A DNA stretch of 64,000 nucleotides from JBFAPK01 sp040676675 (GCF_040676675.1 NZ_JBFAPK010000017.1:1-64000), one strand, 5' to 3'. Shown: positions 1-8,768, counted from the stretch's first letter. Translations and numbers: made by a program. The notes: generated by a model not told the origin, from the letters alone.

Positions 1-110
1 CGGCCCTGATGCGGGCGTACGCCGTCGCCAGCCAACCACCGACCGGACCCGTCTACCTCTCGATCCCGCTGGACGACTGGGAGCAGACCGCCGACTCGCT
101 GCCTCGGCCC
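1..110 (+). pseudogene. 3' truncated fragment of a thiamine-diphosphate (benzoylformate decarboxylase-type) enzyme
   Basis: The frame open from base 3 reads a short stretch (AVASQPPTGPVYLSIPLDDW) that matches the end of the N-terminal pyrimidine-binding domain of benzoylformate decarboxylase and related ThDP enzymes, where a PxGPVxxSIPxDDW pattern is typical. After about 36 residues the similarity stops. Only about 40 bases later comes the stop codon of the opposite-strand serC, so the central and C-terminal domains, normally another 300 or more residues, are absent. The fragment is therefore a 3' truncated remnant, unless the upstream part beyond the window is fused to something unusual. Its 5' end is cut by the window edge. 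Confidence 0.55.
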
Positions 111-150
111 GGGGGACGAGGGTGTCGCCACTACCCCCGTTGGCGGTCGG

Positions 151-1278
151 TCAGAGCCGCTCGACCACGTAGTCGATCGAGGCGGTCAGGGCCTCCACGT
201 CGGCGGGCTCCACCGCCGGGAAGAGGGCGATCCGCAGCTGGTTGCGGCCGAGCTTGCGGTACGGCTCGGTGTCCACGATGCCGTTCGCGCGCAGCGCCTT
301 GGCGATGGCGGAGGCGTCCACCCCGTCGGCGAAGTCGACGGTGGCGACGACGTTGGAGCGCAGCGCCGGGTCGGTCACGAAGGGCGTGGCGACGGACGAG
401 CGCTCGGCCCAGCCGTACACGATGCCGGCGCTCTCGGCCGTGCGCTTGGTCGCCCAGGCCAGCCCGCCCTGGGCGTTCATCCAGTCGGTCTGCTCGGCGG
501 CCAGGAAGATGGTCGCCAGCGCCGGGGTGTTGTACGTCTGCTCCAGGCGAGAGTTGTCGATCGCCGTGACCAGGTCCAGGAAGGCCGGGATGTACCGGCC
601 GGACTCCTTGATTTCGGTGGCGCGCGCCAGGGCGGCCGGGGACATGAGCGCGATCCAGATGCCGCCGTCCGAGCCGAAGCACTTCTGCGGCGCGAAGTAG
701 TAGACGTCCGTCTCGCGCACGTCGACCTCCAGGCCGCCGGCACCGGAGGTGGCGTCGACCAGCAGCAGCGCCTCCGGGTCGGCGTCGGCGACGCGCCTGA
801 TCGGCACGGCCACGCCGGTGGAGGTCTCGTTGTGCGGGGTGGCGTAGACGTCCACGCCCGCCTCGGCGACCAGCGCCGGCGCCGTGCCCGGGTCGGACTT
901 GCGCACCGTCGGCTCGCCCAGGAACGGCGCGTCCTTCACCGACTTGGCGAACTTCGCGCCGAACTCCCCGAAGCTGGCGAACTGCGCCCGGTCCCGGACC
1001 AGCCCGAAGGTGGCGACCTCCCAGAAGGCGGTGGTCCCGCCGTTGCCGAGGACCACCTCGTACCCCTCCGGGAGGGAGAAGAACTCGGCGAGGCCGCGGC
1101 GCAGCCGGGCCACCTGGTCGCGGACCGTCTTCTGCCGGTGGGAGGTGCCGAGGTACGTCGTCGCGACGTCCGCGAGCGCGGATACCGCCGCCGGGCGGAC
1201 CTTGGACGGCCCGCAGCCGAAGCGGCCGTCGGCGGGCTTGATCTCGTCGGGGATCCGAATGGACGATACGTCAGCCAC
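151..1278 (-). CDS. serC: phosphoserine aminotransferase
   Basis: This 375-residue PLP enzyme would convert 3-phosphohydroxypyruvate and glutamate to O-phosphoserine in serine (and pyridoxal phosphate) biosynthesis. The PLP lysine is K199 in the FAPQKCFGS motif, and D175 in VDATSG should contact the pyridine nitrogen. The N-terminal GCGPSKVRP stretch and the THRQK segment are typical of the actinobacterial SerC class. The frame is open far upstream, but the GTG at 1278 is preferred because a GGAAGGA ribosome site lies about 9 bases before it and the length then fits the family (370-376 residues). It is monocistronic, with the citrate synthase gene upstream on the same strand behind a terminator. 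Confidence 0.93.
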   Translation of the reverse strand: MADVSSIRIPDEIKPADGRFGCGPSKVRPAAVSALADVATTYLGTSHRQKTVRDQVARLRRGLAEFFSLPEGYEVVLGNGGTTAFWEVATFGLVRDRAQFASFGEFGAKFAKSVKDAPFLGEPTVRKSDPGTAPALVAEAGVDVYATPHNETSTGVAVPIRRVADADPEALLLVDATSGAGGLEVDVRETDVYYFAPQKCFGSDGGIWIALMSPAALARATEIKESGRYIPAFLDLVTAIDNSRLEQTYNTPALATIFLAAEQTDWMNAQGGLAWATKRTAESAGIVYGWAERSSVATPFVTDPALRSNVVATVDFADGVDASAIAKALRANGIVDTEPYRKLGRNQLRIALFPAVEPADVEALTASIDYVVERL

Positions 1279-1651
1279 GGTTATCGAAGATCCTTCCGGG
1301 TGGGCCTGCGGCCCGGTGAGCTGGCGGGCGCGGTATCCGGCTCCGCGGCGTCCGGGACTGCCTCGTGGATCTCGGTGCTTGCGAGGCACCCCCGCCGGCC
1401 GGCGGACCCGGTCCGAGCAGGTGGTCCGGCGACGCTGCCGAGCACCCATCCTCGCACCTGTCCCGGCCGGTGGACGCCGTGGTCCCACGGACGCGGCTGA
1501 GGCGTACGACACATCTGCCCCGAGGTATGCGGAAGGGCCCCTTCCCATCCTGAAAGGGGCCCTTCCGCGCCGCTCGGGCGCCGGTCGGCTCGGGCGCCGG
1601 CCGGCTCTGGTGCGCGTGACTCGGTGTCGGTCGGCTCGGGCGCTCGTCGGC
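1279..1651. other. intergenic region between serC and citrate synthase
   Basis: This 373-bp gap holds the serC leader on its left and a strong hairpin (1530-1567) that should end transcription of the citrate synthase gene. Near the right edge a 15-bp sequence GGTCGGCTCGGGCGC occurs twice (1583-1597 and 1629-1643). I see no credible reading frame here; the open frames that cross it lack ribosome sites and family similarity. Confidence 0.6.
1530..1567 (-). terminator. hairpin terminator downstream of citrate synthase
   Basis: A perfect 14-bp inverted repeat, CGGAAGGGCCCCTT (1530-1543) and its complement (1554-1567), is separated by a 10-base loop. It lies 85 bp past the citrate synthase stop codon and before serC. 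There is no long U tract, which is common for high-GC actinomycete terminators. Confidence 0.7.
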
Positions 1652-2758
1652 TCAGACGCCGTGCGGGATGGCGTCCCAGCCCTCGACCTCGGTGGGCTTG
1701 CGCGGGCCGCTGCCCACGTACCGGGCGGAGGGGCGGACCAGCCGGCCCAGGCGCTTCTGTTCGAGGATGTGCGCCGACCAGCCGGCCACCCGGGCACAGG
1801 TGAACATCGAGGTGAACATGTGCGCCGGCACCTCGGCGAAGTCGAGCACCACGGCCGACCAGAACTCGACGTTGGTGGCGAGCACCCGGTCGGGCTTGCG
1901 GGCGTGCAGCTCCTCCAGCGCGGCCTTCTCCAGCGCCTCGGCGATCTCGAACCGCGGCGCGCCGAGCTCCTTGGCGGTACGCCGCAGCACGCGCGCCCGG
2001 GGGTCCTCGGCCCGGTAGATGCGGTGCCCGAAGCCCATCAGCCGCTCGCCGCGGTCGAGCACGCCCTTGACGTACCCCTCCGCGTCGCCGCTGCGCTCGA
2101 CCGCCTCGATCATGTGCAGCACCCGGGAGGGCGCGCCGCCGTGCAGCGGGCCGGAGAGCGCGCCGATGCCGGAGGAGATGCAGGCGGCGGCGTCGGCGCC
2201 GGTGGAGGCGACGATCCGCGCGGTGAAGGTGGAGGCGTTCATGCCGTGCTCGGCCGCGGAGATGAAGTAGGCGTCGACGGCCTTGACGTGCCGCGGGTCG
2301 GGCTCACCCCGCCAGCGCTTCATGAAGCGCTCGACGATCGTCTGCGCCTTGTCGATCTCCTTCTGCGGTACGGCCGGCAGCCCCAGCCCGCGGGCTGACT
2401 GCGCGACGAAGGAGAGCGCGGTGACCGAGACCCGGGCCAGGTCCTCCCGGGTCTGCTCGTCGGTGATGTCCAGCAGCTGGTTGAGCCCCCAGTACGGGGC
2501 GAGCATCGCCACCGCCGACTGCACGTCGACCCGGATGTCGCCGGAGTGCACCGGTACCGGGAACGGCTCCGCGGGCGGCAGCCCGGGGCCGAACCGCCCG
2601 TCGACGAGCAGCGCCCAGACGTTGCCGAACGAGACCTGTCCGATCAGGTCCTCGATGTCGACGCCCCGATAGCGCAGCGCGCCGCCCTCTTTGTCGGGTT
2701 CGGCGATCTCGGTCTCGAAGGCGATGACACCTTCCAACCCCGGTTTGAAGTCGGACAT
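1652..2758 (-). CDS. citA: citrate synthase (short actinobacterial type, CitA-like)
   Basis: This 368-residue enzyme belongs to the citrate/methylcitrate synthase family, which condenses oxaloacetate (or a related keto acid) with acetyl-CoA. Substrate-binding histidines are visible as H206 (GPLHGGA) and H245 (GFGHRIY). The third catalytic position, normally Asp in NVDFYS, is Glu here (NVEFW, E298). Total length is shorter than the roughly 430 residues of the hexameric GltA type. The ATG at 2758 has an AGGAGAG ribosome site 5 bases upstream. It stands alone, reads away from pdxH, and is followed by a hairpin terminator. Methylcitrate synthase activity cannot be excluded from sequence alone. 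Confidence 0.9.
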   Translation of the reverse strand: MSDFKPGLEGVIAFETEIAEPDKEGGALRYRGVDIEDLIGQVSFGNVWALLVDGRFGPGLPPAEPFPVPVHSGDIRVDVQSAVAMLAPYWGLNQLLDITDEQTREDLARVSVTALSFVAQSARGLGLPAVPQKEIDKAQTIVERFMKRWRGEPDPRHVKAVDAYFISAAEHGMNASTFTARIVASTGADAAACISSGIGALSGPLHGGAPSRVLHMIEAVERSGDAEGYVKGVLDRGERLMGFGHRIYRAEDPRARVLRRTAKELGAPRFEIAEALEKAALEELHARKPDRVLATNVEFWSAVVLDFAEVPAHMFTSMFTCARVAGWSAHILEQKRLGRLVRPSARYVGSGPRKPTEVEGWDAIPHGV

Positions 2759-3013
2759 TCTGCTCTCCTGGCTCGGGTTCTCCGCGCACCCCGGGGGCTC
2801 GTCCGGGCGGCCCGGTGGAGCTACTTAGGCGATCCTCAGGGATGTATTCGTGCCATCTTGCCTGTTGGGTAACTGACTTTGCGACCCTGCGCGGCTGTGC
2901 TAAGTCCGACATCCCCGCGCGGGCCGGGCGCGCGTAGGGTCGGCGCCGGTAAATTCGCTGGCCAGTATGCGATTCATGCAGGTCAGAGCGGGTGTGACCA
3001 GGGATGGTGCGTG

Positions 3014-3670
3014 ATGGGGGACACAGTGGAACCGGCGGCGATGCGGATTGACTACGCCGAGGAACGGGGACTCTCCCCGGCCGAACTCGCACCCGACTGG
3101 CCGACCCAGTTCGGCCGCTGGTTCGCCGAGGCCGTCGCGGCCGGGCTGCCCGAGCCGAACGCCATGGTGGTCGCCACGGCCGACGGCGCCGGCCGGCCCA
3201 GCGGCCGTACCGTCCTGCTGAAGGGGTACGACGCGCGCGGGCTGGTCTTCTACACGAACTACGAGTCGCGCAAGGGCACCGAGGCGCTGGCGAACCCCCA
3301 TGCCAGCCTCGTCTTCCCCTGGTTTCCCCTGCACCGGCAGGTGGTGGTCTGCGGCGGGGTGGTCCCGGTCGAGCGCGCCGAGACCGAGGCGTACTTCGCC
3401 AGCCGGCCGCGCGGTTCGCAGCTCGGCGCGTGGGCCAGCCCACAGTCCCGGGTCGTGCCGGACCGGTCGGCGCTGGAGGCGGGCCTCGCGGCCGCTGCCG
3501 CCCGCTTTCCCGACGGCGAGCCCGTGCCGCCCCCGCCGCACTGGGGCGGGCTGCGGGTGGTGCCGGAGACGGTGGAGTTCTGGCAGGGGAGGACCGGGCG
3601 GCTGCACGATCGACTGCGCTACCGTCGCACCGATGAGGGAGAGTGGATCATCGAGCGGCTAGCGCCTTGA
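3014..3670 (+). CDS. pdxH: pyridoxamine/pyridoxine 5'-phosphate oxidase
   Basis: This 218-residue FMN enzyme oxidises pyridoxamine or pyridoxine phosphate to pyridoxal phosphate. The family signatures are present in order: an FMN-binding segment RPSGRTVLLKGYD followed by FYTNYESRKG, then RGSQLGAWASPQS, and the C-terminal VEFWQGR...RLHDRLRYRR that binds the substrate phosphate. ATG 3014 follows an AGGGA ribosome-like site. A second in-frame ATG at 3041 would also leave a complete enzyme. The stop codon overlaps the likely TTG start of the next gene, so the two are probably co-transcribed. Confidence 0.93.
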   Translation: MGDTVEPAAMRIDYAEERGLSPAELAPDWPTQFGRWFAEAVAAGLPEPNAMVVATADGAGRPSGRTVLLKGYDARGLVFYTNYESRKGTEALANPHASLVFPWFPLHRQVVVCGGVVPVERAETEAYFASRPRGSQLGAWASPQSRVVPDRSALEAGLAAAAARFPDGEPVPPPPHWGGLRVVPETVEFWQGRTGRLHDRLRYRRTDEGEWIIERLAP

Positions 3671-4983
3671 CCAGTGTCAGTAGTAAGGACAGTAAGGACC
3701 GGCGAGGGAACCCGGCGGGTACGACCAGCCGTTGGCGCTCCGCCCGCTGGGCGATCGACGTACGGCCGTTGCGCGTGCCCGCGTACCGGCGGCTCTGGCT
3801 CGGCTCGGGCGTGTCGAGCTACGGCTTCCAGTTCACGGCGGTCGCCGTACCGGTGGAGATGTTCACCCTCACCCGGGACTCGCTCTGGGTCGGCCTGATC
3901 GGCATCGCGGGGCTGGTACCGCTGCTGATCTTCGGCCTCTGGGGCGGCGCGGTGGCGGACGTGGTCGACCGGCGCCGGCTGCTGCTGGCCGGCTCGGCGC
4001 TGCTCTGGTGTTCCACCTTCGGCCTGCTGCTCCAGGCGCTGCTGCGGGTCGGCAGCCCGGTGCTGCTGCTGGTGCTGGTGGCCGTGCAGTCCACCGCCTT
4101 CGCGATCAGCTCGCCGACCCGGCAGGCGATCATCCCGAGGCTGGTTCCGCCGGAGCTGGTGCCGGCCGCGAACACGCTCGGCTTCACCACCTCCACGGCG
4201 GGCGAGGTGCTCGGCCCGCTCACCGCCGGCCTGATCTTCGCGGCCTGGTCGGGCACGGTGGCCATCCCGATCGCCTACGCCGTCGACGCGCTGCTCTTCA
4301 CCGTCTCCGTCTGGGCGACGCTCCGCCTGCCGTCGATGCCGCCCGAGCCGGACCCCGACGGCGGCGCCCCGCGCCGGGCCGGGCTGCGCAGCATCGCGGA
4401 CGGGTTCCGCTACCTGGCGACCACCCGGGTGCTGCTGCTCTCCTTCGCCGTCGACATCATCGCGATGGTGCTGGCCATGCCGCGCGCCCTCTTTCCGGAG
4501 GTGGCCCAGGAGCGCTTCGGCGGCGGGGCGGCCATCGGCTGGCTCTACAGCGCCATCGCCATCGGCTCCGTCCTGGGCGGGCTCACCTCCGGCTGGCTCA
4601 GCCGGCTACGGCGGCAGGGCGTGGCCCTGGTCGCCGCGGTGGTCGCCTGGGGGGTGACGATCGCGCTGGCCGGGCTGGCCCGGCAGTTCTGGCTGGTGAT
4701 CGGCCTGCTCGCGCTGGCCGGCGCGGCCGACCTGGTGAGCGCGGTCTCCCGGCAGACACTGCTCCAGGTTTACGCCCCGGACCGGCTGCAGGGCCGGTTG
4801 CAGGGGGTGAACATCGTGGTCGTCTCGGGCGGTCCGCGCCTGGGTGACCTGCGGGCCGGCGCGACGGCCGCGGCGTTCGGCGTCGGTACCGCCTGGGTGG
4901 GCGGTGGCATCGCGGCGGCCGTGCTCGCCGGTGTGTTGGCCGTCACCTTCCCGGCGCTGCTGCGTTACCGCGCGACCAGCTGA
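3667..4983 (+). CDS. MFS transporter, EntS-like exporter group
   Basis: The product is a hydrophobic protein of about 438 residues with twelve likely membrane spans and the loop GGAVADVVDRRRLLLAG between spans 2 and 3, the signature of drug or siderophore exporters of the EntS-like major facilitator group. The substrate cannot be read from the sequence. Start assignment is uncertain. TTG 3667 overlaps the pdxH stop as TTGA and gives a short basic leader before the first span; an ATG at 3643 inside pdxH is possible but has no clear ribosome site. It ends in a long GC-rich spacer. Confidence 0.8.
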   Translation: MTSVSSKDSKDRRGNPAGTTSRWRSARWAIDVRPLRVPAYRRLWLGSGVSSYGFQFTAVAVPVEMFTLTRDSLWVGLIGIAGLVPLLIFGLWGGAVADVVDRRRLLLAGSALLWCSTFGLLLQALLRVGSPVLLLVLVAVQSTAFAISSPTRQAIIPRLVPPELVPAANTLGFTTSTAGEVLGPLTAGLIFAAWSGTVAIPIAYAVDALLFTVSVWATLRLPSMPPEPDPDGGAPRRAGLRSIADGFRYLATTRVLLLSFAVDIIAMVLAMPRALFPEVAQERFGGGAAIGWLYSAIAIGSVLGGLTSGWLSRLRRQGVALVAAVVAWGVTIALAGLARQFWLVIGLLALAGAADLVSAVSRQTLLQVYAPDRLQGRLQGVNIVVVSGGPRLGDLRAGATAAAFGVGTAWVGGGIAAAVLAGVLAVTFPALLRYRATS

Positions 4984-5044
4984 CCCCGCGCGAGGCTCGG
5001 ACCGGCAGGGCCCGGCGGTGCCGTGATCGCCGCCGTGATCGCCG

Positions 5045-5132
5045 CCGGACCGGCTGAGCCCGCGCGGGACGCGACTGGCTGAGCCTGCGCCGCGTGGCCG
5101 CCCGGACCGGCTGGGCCCGCGCGGGACGCGAC
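5045..5132. repeat. 31-bp imperfect direct repeat in intergenic spacer
   Basis: Two 31-bp copies (5045-5075 and 5102-5132) beginning CCGGACCGGCTG differ at one base. Just before them the 12-mer GCCGTGATCGCC occurs twice in tandem. No gene lies in the spacer (4984-5209), and the repeats look like local slippage or duplication. Confidence 0.75.
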
Positions 5133-5197
5133 GCCGCCCTCGCCGGCTCCGGGGCGCGGTGCGCGCCGCCGTCCGGGCGCGACCCGGCGGTACCGGA

Positions 5198-5203
5198 TAT
5201 CGT
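5198..5203 (+). promoter_or_regulatory. -10 hexamer of a leaderless promoter for the aldose epimerase gene
   Basis: TATCGT lies exactly six bases before ATG 5210 and no ribosome-binding sequence is present. This is the spacing expected when transcription starts at the start codon. The same arrangement occurs at several other genes in this window. Confidence 0.5.
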
Positions 5204-5209
5204 CCCAGC

Positions 5210-6178
5210 ATGGGAAACGTCGAGTCGGGCCCGCGCCGCCCTTCCGGTACACAGTGGACGATCGCCTCGGGCGGCCAGGAAGCCGTCGTGGTCGAGGTCG
5301 GCGGCGGGCTGCGGAGCTACCAGGTCGACGGCGTGCCGTACCTCGACGGGTACGGGGAGGACGAGCTCTGCGTGGGCTCGGCCGGGCAGGTGCTCGCGCC
5401 CTGGCCCAACCGGATCCGCGACGGCCGGTACGCCTTCCAGGGGCGGAACCTCCAGCTCGCGCTGACCGAACCGGCCCGGCAGAACGCCGTGCACGGGCTG
5501 GTCAACTGGATGCCCTGGCACCTGGTCGAGCAGGCCGACGACGAGGTCACCATCGGCTGCGAGCTGCCCCCACAGCCCGGCTACCCCTGGTCGCTGAGCC
5601 TGCGTACCCGCGCCCGGGTGGGGGCGGAGGGGCTGCGGGTCAGCCACGAGGCGACGAACACGAGCGCCGAGCCCTGCCCGTTCGGGCTGGCCGTGCACCC
5701 GTACCTGCGGGTGCCCGGGGTGGCCGTGGACGACCTGCTGCTGCGCGTACCGGGCCGCAGCCGACTGCTGGTCGACGGGCGGCTGCTCCCGATCGGCGAG
5801 GCGAAGGTGGCCGGAAGCGAGTACGACTTCACCGAGCCGCGCCGGATCGGCGACCTGGTGCTCGACACCCCGTTCGGCGACCCGGAGCCGGAATCGGACG
5901 GCACCTTCGCCGCGAGCCTGGCCAGTCCGGACGGCTCGACCGTGGTACGCGTCGACGCCGACGCGTCCTTCGGCTGGTGGCAGGTCTTCACCGGGGACAC
6001 CCTGACCGGCGAGCGGTACCGACGCTCGGTGGCGGTGGAGCCGATGACCTGCCCGCCGGACGCGTTCCGCTCCGGCCGAGACCTGATCGTCCTCGCGCCG
6101 GGCGAGACCTGGCGGGGCGGCTGGGGCATCACCGTCACGACGCCCGCCTCGTCGACGCCCCCCACCCCGTCGATCTAG
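5210..6178 (+). CDS. aldose 1-epimerase family protein
   Basis: This 322-residue protein belongs to the galactose mutarotase fold and would interconvert the anomers of a free hexose or a sugar phosphate. Family features include the substrate loop APWPNRIRDGRY, the catalytic-type histidine in NAVHGLVNW, and FGLAVHPYLR, which carries the second histidine. The glutamate in VAVEPMTCPPDAF fits the catalytic base. ATG 5210 is chosen because a -10-like TATCGT sits six bases upstream, suggesting a leaderless message. The stop codon TAG lies inside a 56-bp palindromic element that probably also ends transcription. Confidence 0.88.
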   Translation: MGNVESGPRRPSGTQWTIASGGQEAVVVEVGGGLRSYQVDGVPYLDGYGEDELCVGSAGQVLAPWPNRIRDGRYAFQGRNLQLALTEPARQNAVHGLVNWMPWHLVEQADDEVTIGCELPPQPGYPWSLSLRTRARVGAEGLRVSHEATNTSAEPCPFGLAVHPYLRVPGVAVDDLLLRVPGRSRLLVDGRLLPIGEAKVAGSEYDFTEPRRIGDLVLDTPFGDPEPESDGTFAASLASPDGSTVVRVDADASFGWWQVFTGDTLTGERYRRSVAVEPMTCPPDAFRSGRDLIVLAPGETWRGGWGITVTTPASSTPPTPSI

Positions 6179-6227
6179 GGCAAATCCGCGTTAGTCGATC
6201 GCCAATCACGACGATATGCCCTAGATC
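6172..6227 (+). repeat. 56-bp palindromic element, copy 1 (gene-end hairpin)
   Basis: The outer arms GATCTAGGGCAAATC (6172-6186) and GATATGCCCTAGATC (6213-6227) pair with one mismatch. The first arm contains the TAG stop codon of the upstream epimerase gene. A second copy of the same length lies at 41769-41824 and matches at 48 of 56 positions. The inner part is less conserved than the arms, so structure appears to be what is kept. It may act as a terminator. Confidence 0.75.
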
Positions 6228-6265
6228 GGCGAGGGAAGTGCGAGGGAAGTGCGAGAGGAGCGCGG

Positions 6266-6868
6266 GTGGAGTTCGCCGAGGTGGTACGGCGGCGCCGGAT
6301 GGTGCGCAACTACGACCCGGACCGGCCGGTGCCGCCCGAGGTGGTCGAGCGGCTGCTCGCGCACGCCGTACGGGCCCCGTCGGCCGGGTTCTCCCAGGGC
6401 TGGGGCTTCCTGGTGCTGGAGTCCGCCGAGGACCGGGCGCGCTTCTGGGCGGCGACCACGCCCGAGACGGCGGGCCCGGGGCGGTGGCTGACCGGGATGC
6501 GGCGGGCGCCGCTGATCGTCGTACCGCACTCGAACCGGGGCGCCTACCTGGACCGGTACGCCGAACCGGACAAGGGCTGGACCGACCGGGACGAGCGGCG
6601 CTGGCCGGTGCCGTACTGGCACATCGACGCCGGCTTCGCGGCGCTGCTGATGCTGCTGACCGCCGTGGACGAGGGGCTCGGCGCCTGCTTCTTCGGCATT
6701 CCCCCGGAGCGGGAGGCGACGTACCGGGAGGAGTTCGGCGTACCGCCCGAATTCACGCCGATCGGCGCCATCACCATCGGTTACCGCGCCGCCGACCACC
6801 GGTCACCGTCGCTCCGGCGCGGTCGGCGACCGGTCGAGGAGGTCGTACATCGCGGACAATGGAGCTGA
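6266..6868 (+). CDS. nitroreductase family protein
   Basis: This 200-residue protein matches FMN-dependent nitroreductases: RRRRMVRNYDPDRPVP near the N-terminus binds the FMN phosphate, APSAGFSQGWGFLVLE follows, and GLGACFFGIPPE with the IGAITIGY strand closes the fold. These enzymes reduce nitro groups, quinones or flavins with NAD(P)H; the natural substrate is unknown. GTG 6266 is supported by AGGAG five bases upstream. The C-terminal tail is arginine-rich and longer than needed for the fold. It follows the palindromic element and appears monocistronic. Confidence 0.88.
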   Translation: MEFAEVVRRRRMVRNYDPDRPVPPEVVERLLAHAVRAPSAGFSQGWGFLVLESAEDRARFWAATTPETAGPGRWLTGMRRAPLIVVPHSNRGAYLDRYAEPDKGWTDRDERRWPVPYWHIDAGFAALLMLLTAVDEGLGACFFGIPPEREATYREEFGVPPEFTPIGAITIGYRAADHRSPSLRRGRRPVEEVVHRGQWS

Positions 6869-7075
6869 TCCAGCCGCGCCGGGTCCGGTTCTCCCGCGCC
6901 CCGGGGCGGCCCGGTTGCAGGCAACGGCAGTAACGAAGCTGACATCCTGGAACAAACCGCGATGTCGCCCGTGGTCGCTAGGCTGGCACGGGTCGTCGGT
7001 ACGGCGCGTCGCGGTGTGTCGCGCGCCGGCGACGCGGGAAAGTCAGCTCGGTCATGGGGAGGGGAGCGTGCCGTC

Positions 7076-7375
7076 GTGATCTTCAAAGCGGTTCGGGACG
7101 GACGTCCTTACGCCGACCACGGGCTCACGCTGAAGCAGTGGGCGGAGATCCCGCCGCGCCCGTTGCGGCTCGACCAGTTGATCACGACCAAGCGGGAGTT
7201 GGCGCTCGACAAGCTCCTCGCCGAGGACTCGACCTTCTACGGTGACCTCTTCCCGCACGTCGTGCAGTGGAACGGCGGACTCTACCTGGAGGACGGCCTG
7301 CACCGGGCGCTGCGCGCCGCGCTGCAGCAGCGCAACCAGATCCACGCCCGGGTGCTGGTGCTGCCGGCGCAGTGA
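7076..7375 (+). CDS. conserved small protein with ParB-like EDGLHR motif
   Basis: The product is 99 residues long from GTG 7076, which has a strong GGAGGGGAG ribosome site ten bases upstream; a longer frame from 6962 lacks this support. The sequence has a pattern LDQLITTKRELALDKLL followed by GGLYLEDGLHRALRAALQQRNQIHARVLVL. A strand, an (E/D)G-x-HR loop and a helix of this kind resemble the ParB/sulfiredoxin nuclease-like fold. I believe it is conserved in actinomycetes, but no function can be assigned. It stands alone between the nitroreductase and the acyl-CoA dehydrogenase. Confidence 0.75.
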   Translation: MIFKAVRDGRPYADHGLTLKQWAEIPPRPLRLDQLITTKRELALDKLLAEDSTFYGDLFPHVVQWNGGLYLEDGLHRALRAALQQRNQIHARVLVLPAQ

Positions 7376-7431
7376 CCCGCCCGGCCGGGCCCCGGCCGGG
7401 CCGCCGTGCGGCGCCGGCGCTGATCACTCGT

Positions 7432-7437
7432 TAAGGT
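7432..7437 (+). promoter_or_regulatory. -10 hexamer, leaderless promoter of the acyl-CoA dehydrogenase gene
   Basis: TAAGGT lies seven bases before ATG 7445 with no ribosome site between. It supports ATG 7445 over the GTG at 7436. Confidence 0.45.
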
Positions 7438-7444
7438 GACTCCC

Positions 7445-8614
7445 ATGGCCCGGGTCCTCCCGCTCGATCTGCTCGACCTCGACGACTCGCTCACCGACGA
7501 GGAGCGCCAGATCCGCGCCGTCGTGCGCCAGGTGGTCGACGACCGGGTACGCCCGCACGTCGCCGGCTGGTACGAACGGGGCCAGGCGCCGGTACGTGAA
7601 CTCGCCCTCGAATTCGGCAGGCTCGGCCTGCTCGGCATGCACCTGAGTGGGTACGGCTGCGCCGGCGCCTCCGCGGTCGCGTACGGGCTCGCCTGCCTGG
7701 AGCTGGAGGCGGGCGACTCGGGCGTCCGCTCCCTGGTCTCGGTTCAGGGTTCGCTCGCCATGTACGCGATCTGGCGCTACGGCAGCGAGGAGCAGAAGCA
7801 GCGCTGGCTGCCGTCGATGGCGGCCGGCGAGGCGATCGGCTGTTTCGGCCTCACCGAGCCGGACCACGGCTCCGACCCGGCGTCGATGACGACCCGCGCC
7901 CGCCGGGACGGTACCGACTGGGTCCTCAGCGGCACCAAGATGTGGATCACCAACGCGCCGGTCGCGGACGTGGCGGTGGTCTGGGCGCGCACCGAGGCGG
8001 GGATCCAGGGCTTCGTCGTACCGATGGGAAGCCCCGGCGTGGCCGCCCGGGAGATCCGGCAGAAGCTCTCGCTGCGCGCCTCGGCCACCGGCGAGCTGGT
8101 GCTGGACGAGGTGCGGCTGCCGGCGGAGGCGGCCCTGCCCGAGGGGACCGGGCTGCGGGCGCCGCTGAGCTGCCTCACCGAGGCGCGGTTCGGCATCGTC
8201 TGGGGCGCGCTCGGCGCCGCCCGCGAGTGCCTGCACGTGGCGCTCGACTACGCGGTCGGCCGGGAGCAGTTCGGCCGCCCCATCGCCGGCTTCCAGCTCA
8301 CCCAGGCCAAGCTCGCCGACATGGCCGTCGAGCTGCAGAAGGGCTACCTGCTCGCGCTGCACCTGGGCCGGTTGGCCGACGCGGGACGGCTGCGGCCCGA
8401 GCAGGTCAGCGTCGGCAAGCTGAACAACGTACGCGAGGCGCTCGCGATCGCCCGCCAGTGCCGGACCATCCTCGGCGCGAACGGCGTCAGCGGCGAGTAC
8501 CCGGTGCTGCGGCACGCCAACAACCTGGAGAGCGTGCTGACCTACGAGGGGACCGCGGAGATCCACCAACTGGTAATCGGACAGCGGCTGACCGGCCTCT
8601 CCGCCTTCGCCTGA
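7445..8614 (+). CDS. acyl-CoA dehydrogenase, glutaryl-CoA dehydrogenase-like
   Basis: This 389-residue FAD enzyme has the full acyl-CoA dehydrogenase layout: helical N-terminus, a beta domain with CFGLTEPDHGSDP and KMWITNAPVAD, and a C-terminal helical domain. The catalytic glutamate is E368 in TYEGTAEIHQLVIG. R95 in VRSLVSVQGSL matches the arginine that binds the distal carboxylate in glutaryl-CoA dehydrogenase, so a dicarboxyl-CoA substrate from lysine or tryptophan breakdown is likely. ATG 7445 is preferred because a TAAGGT hexamer seven bases upstream suggests a leaderless transcript. Confidence 0.9.
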   Translation: MARVLPLDLLDLDDSLTDEERQIRAVVRQVVDDRVRPHVAGWYERGQAPVRELALEFGRLGLLGMHLSGYGCAGASAVAYGLACLELEAGDSGVRSLVSVQGSLAMYAIWRYGSEEQKQRWLPSMAAGEAIGCFGLTEPDHGSDPASMTTRARRDGTDWVLSGTKMWITNAPVADVAVVWARTEAGIQGFVVPMGSPGVAAREIRQKLSLRASATGELVLDEVRLPAEAALPEGTGLRAPLSCLTEARFGIVWGALGAARECLHVALDYAVGREQFGRPIAGFQLTQAKLADMAVELQKGYLLALHLGRLADAGRLRPEQVSVGKLNNVREALAIARQCRTILGANGVSGEYPVLRHANNLESVLTYEGTAEIHQLVIGQRLTGLSAFA

Positions 8615-8768
8615 CGCCCGCCGCGCGGGGCCCGGCGCCCGCCGCGGGCCGCCCGGCGTCGGGCGGCGCGCCGCCGGGTACGCCGTCACCCGCTCCTGCG
8701 GTCGCGACTGTCGCACCCTGGCCGTACCGTTTGCGTTAGGCAGTTGTCTGATGAGGACGGTGAGGGTG

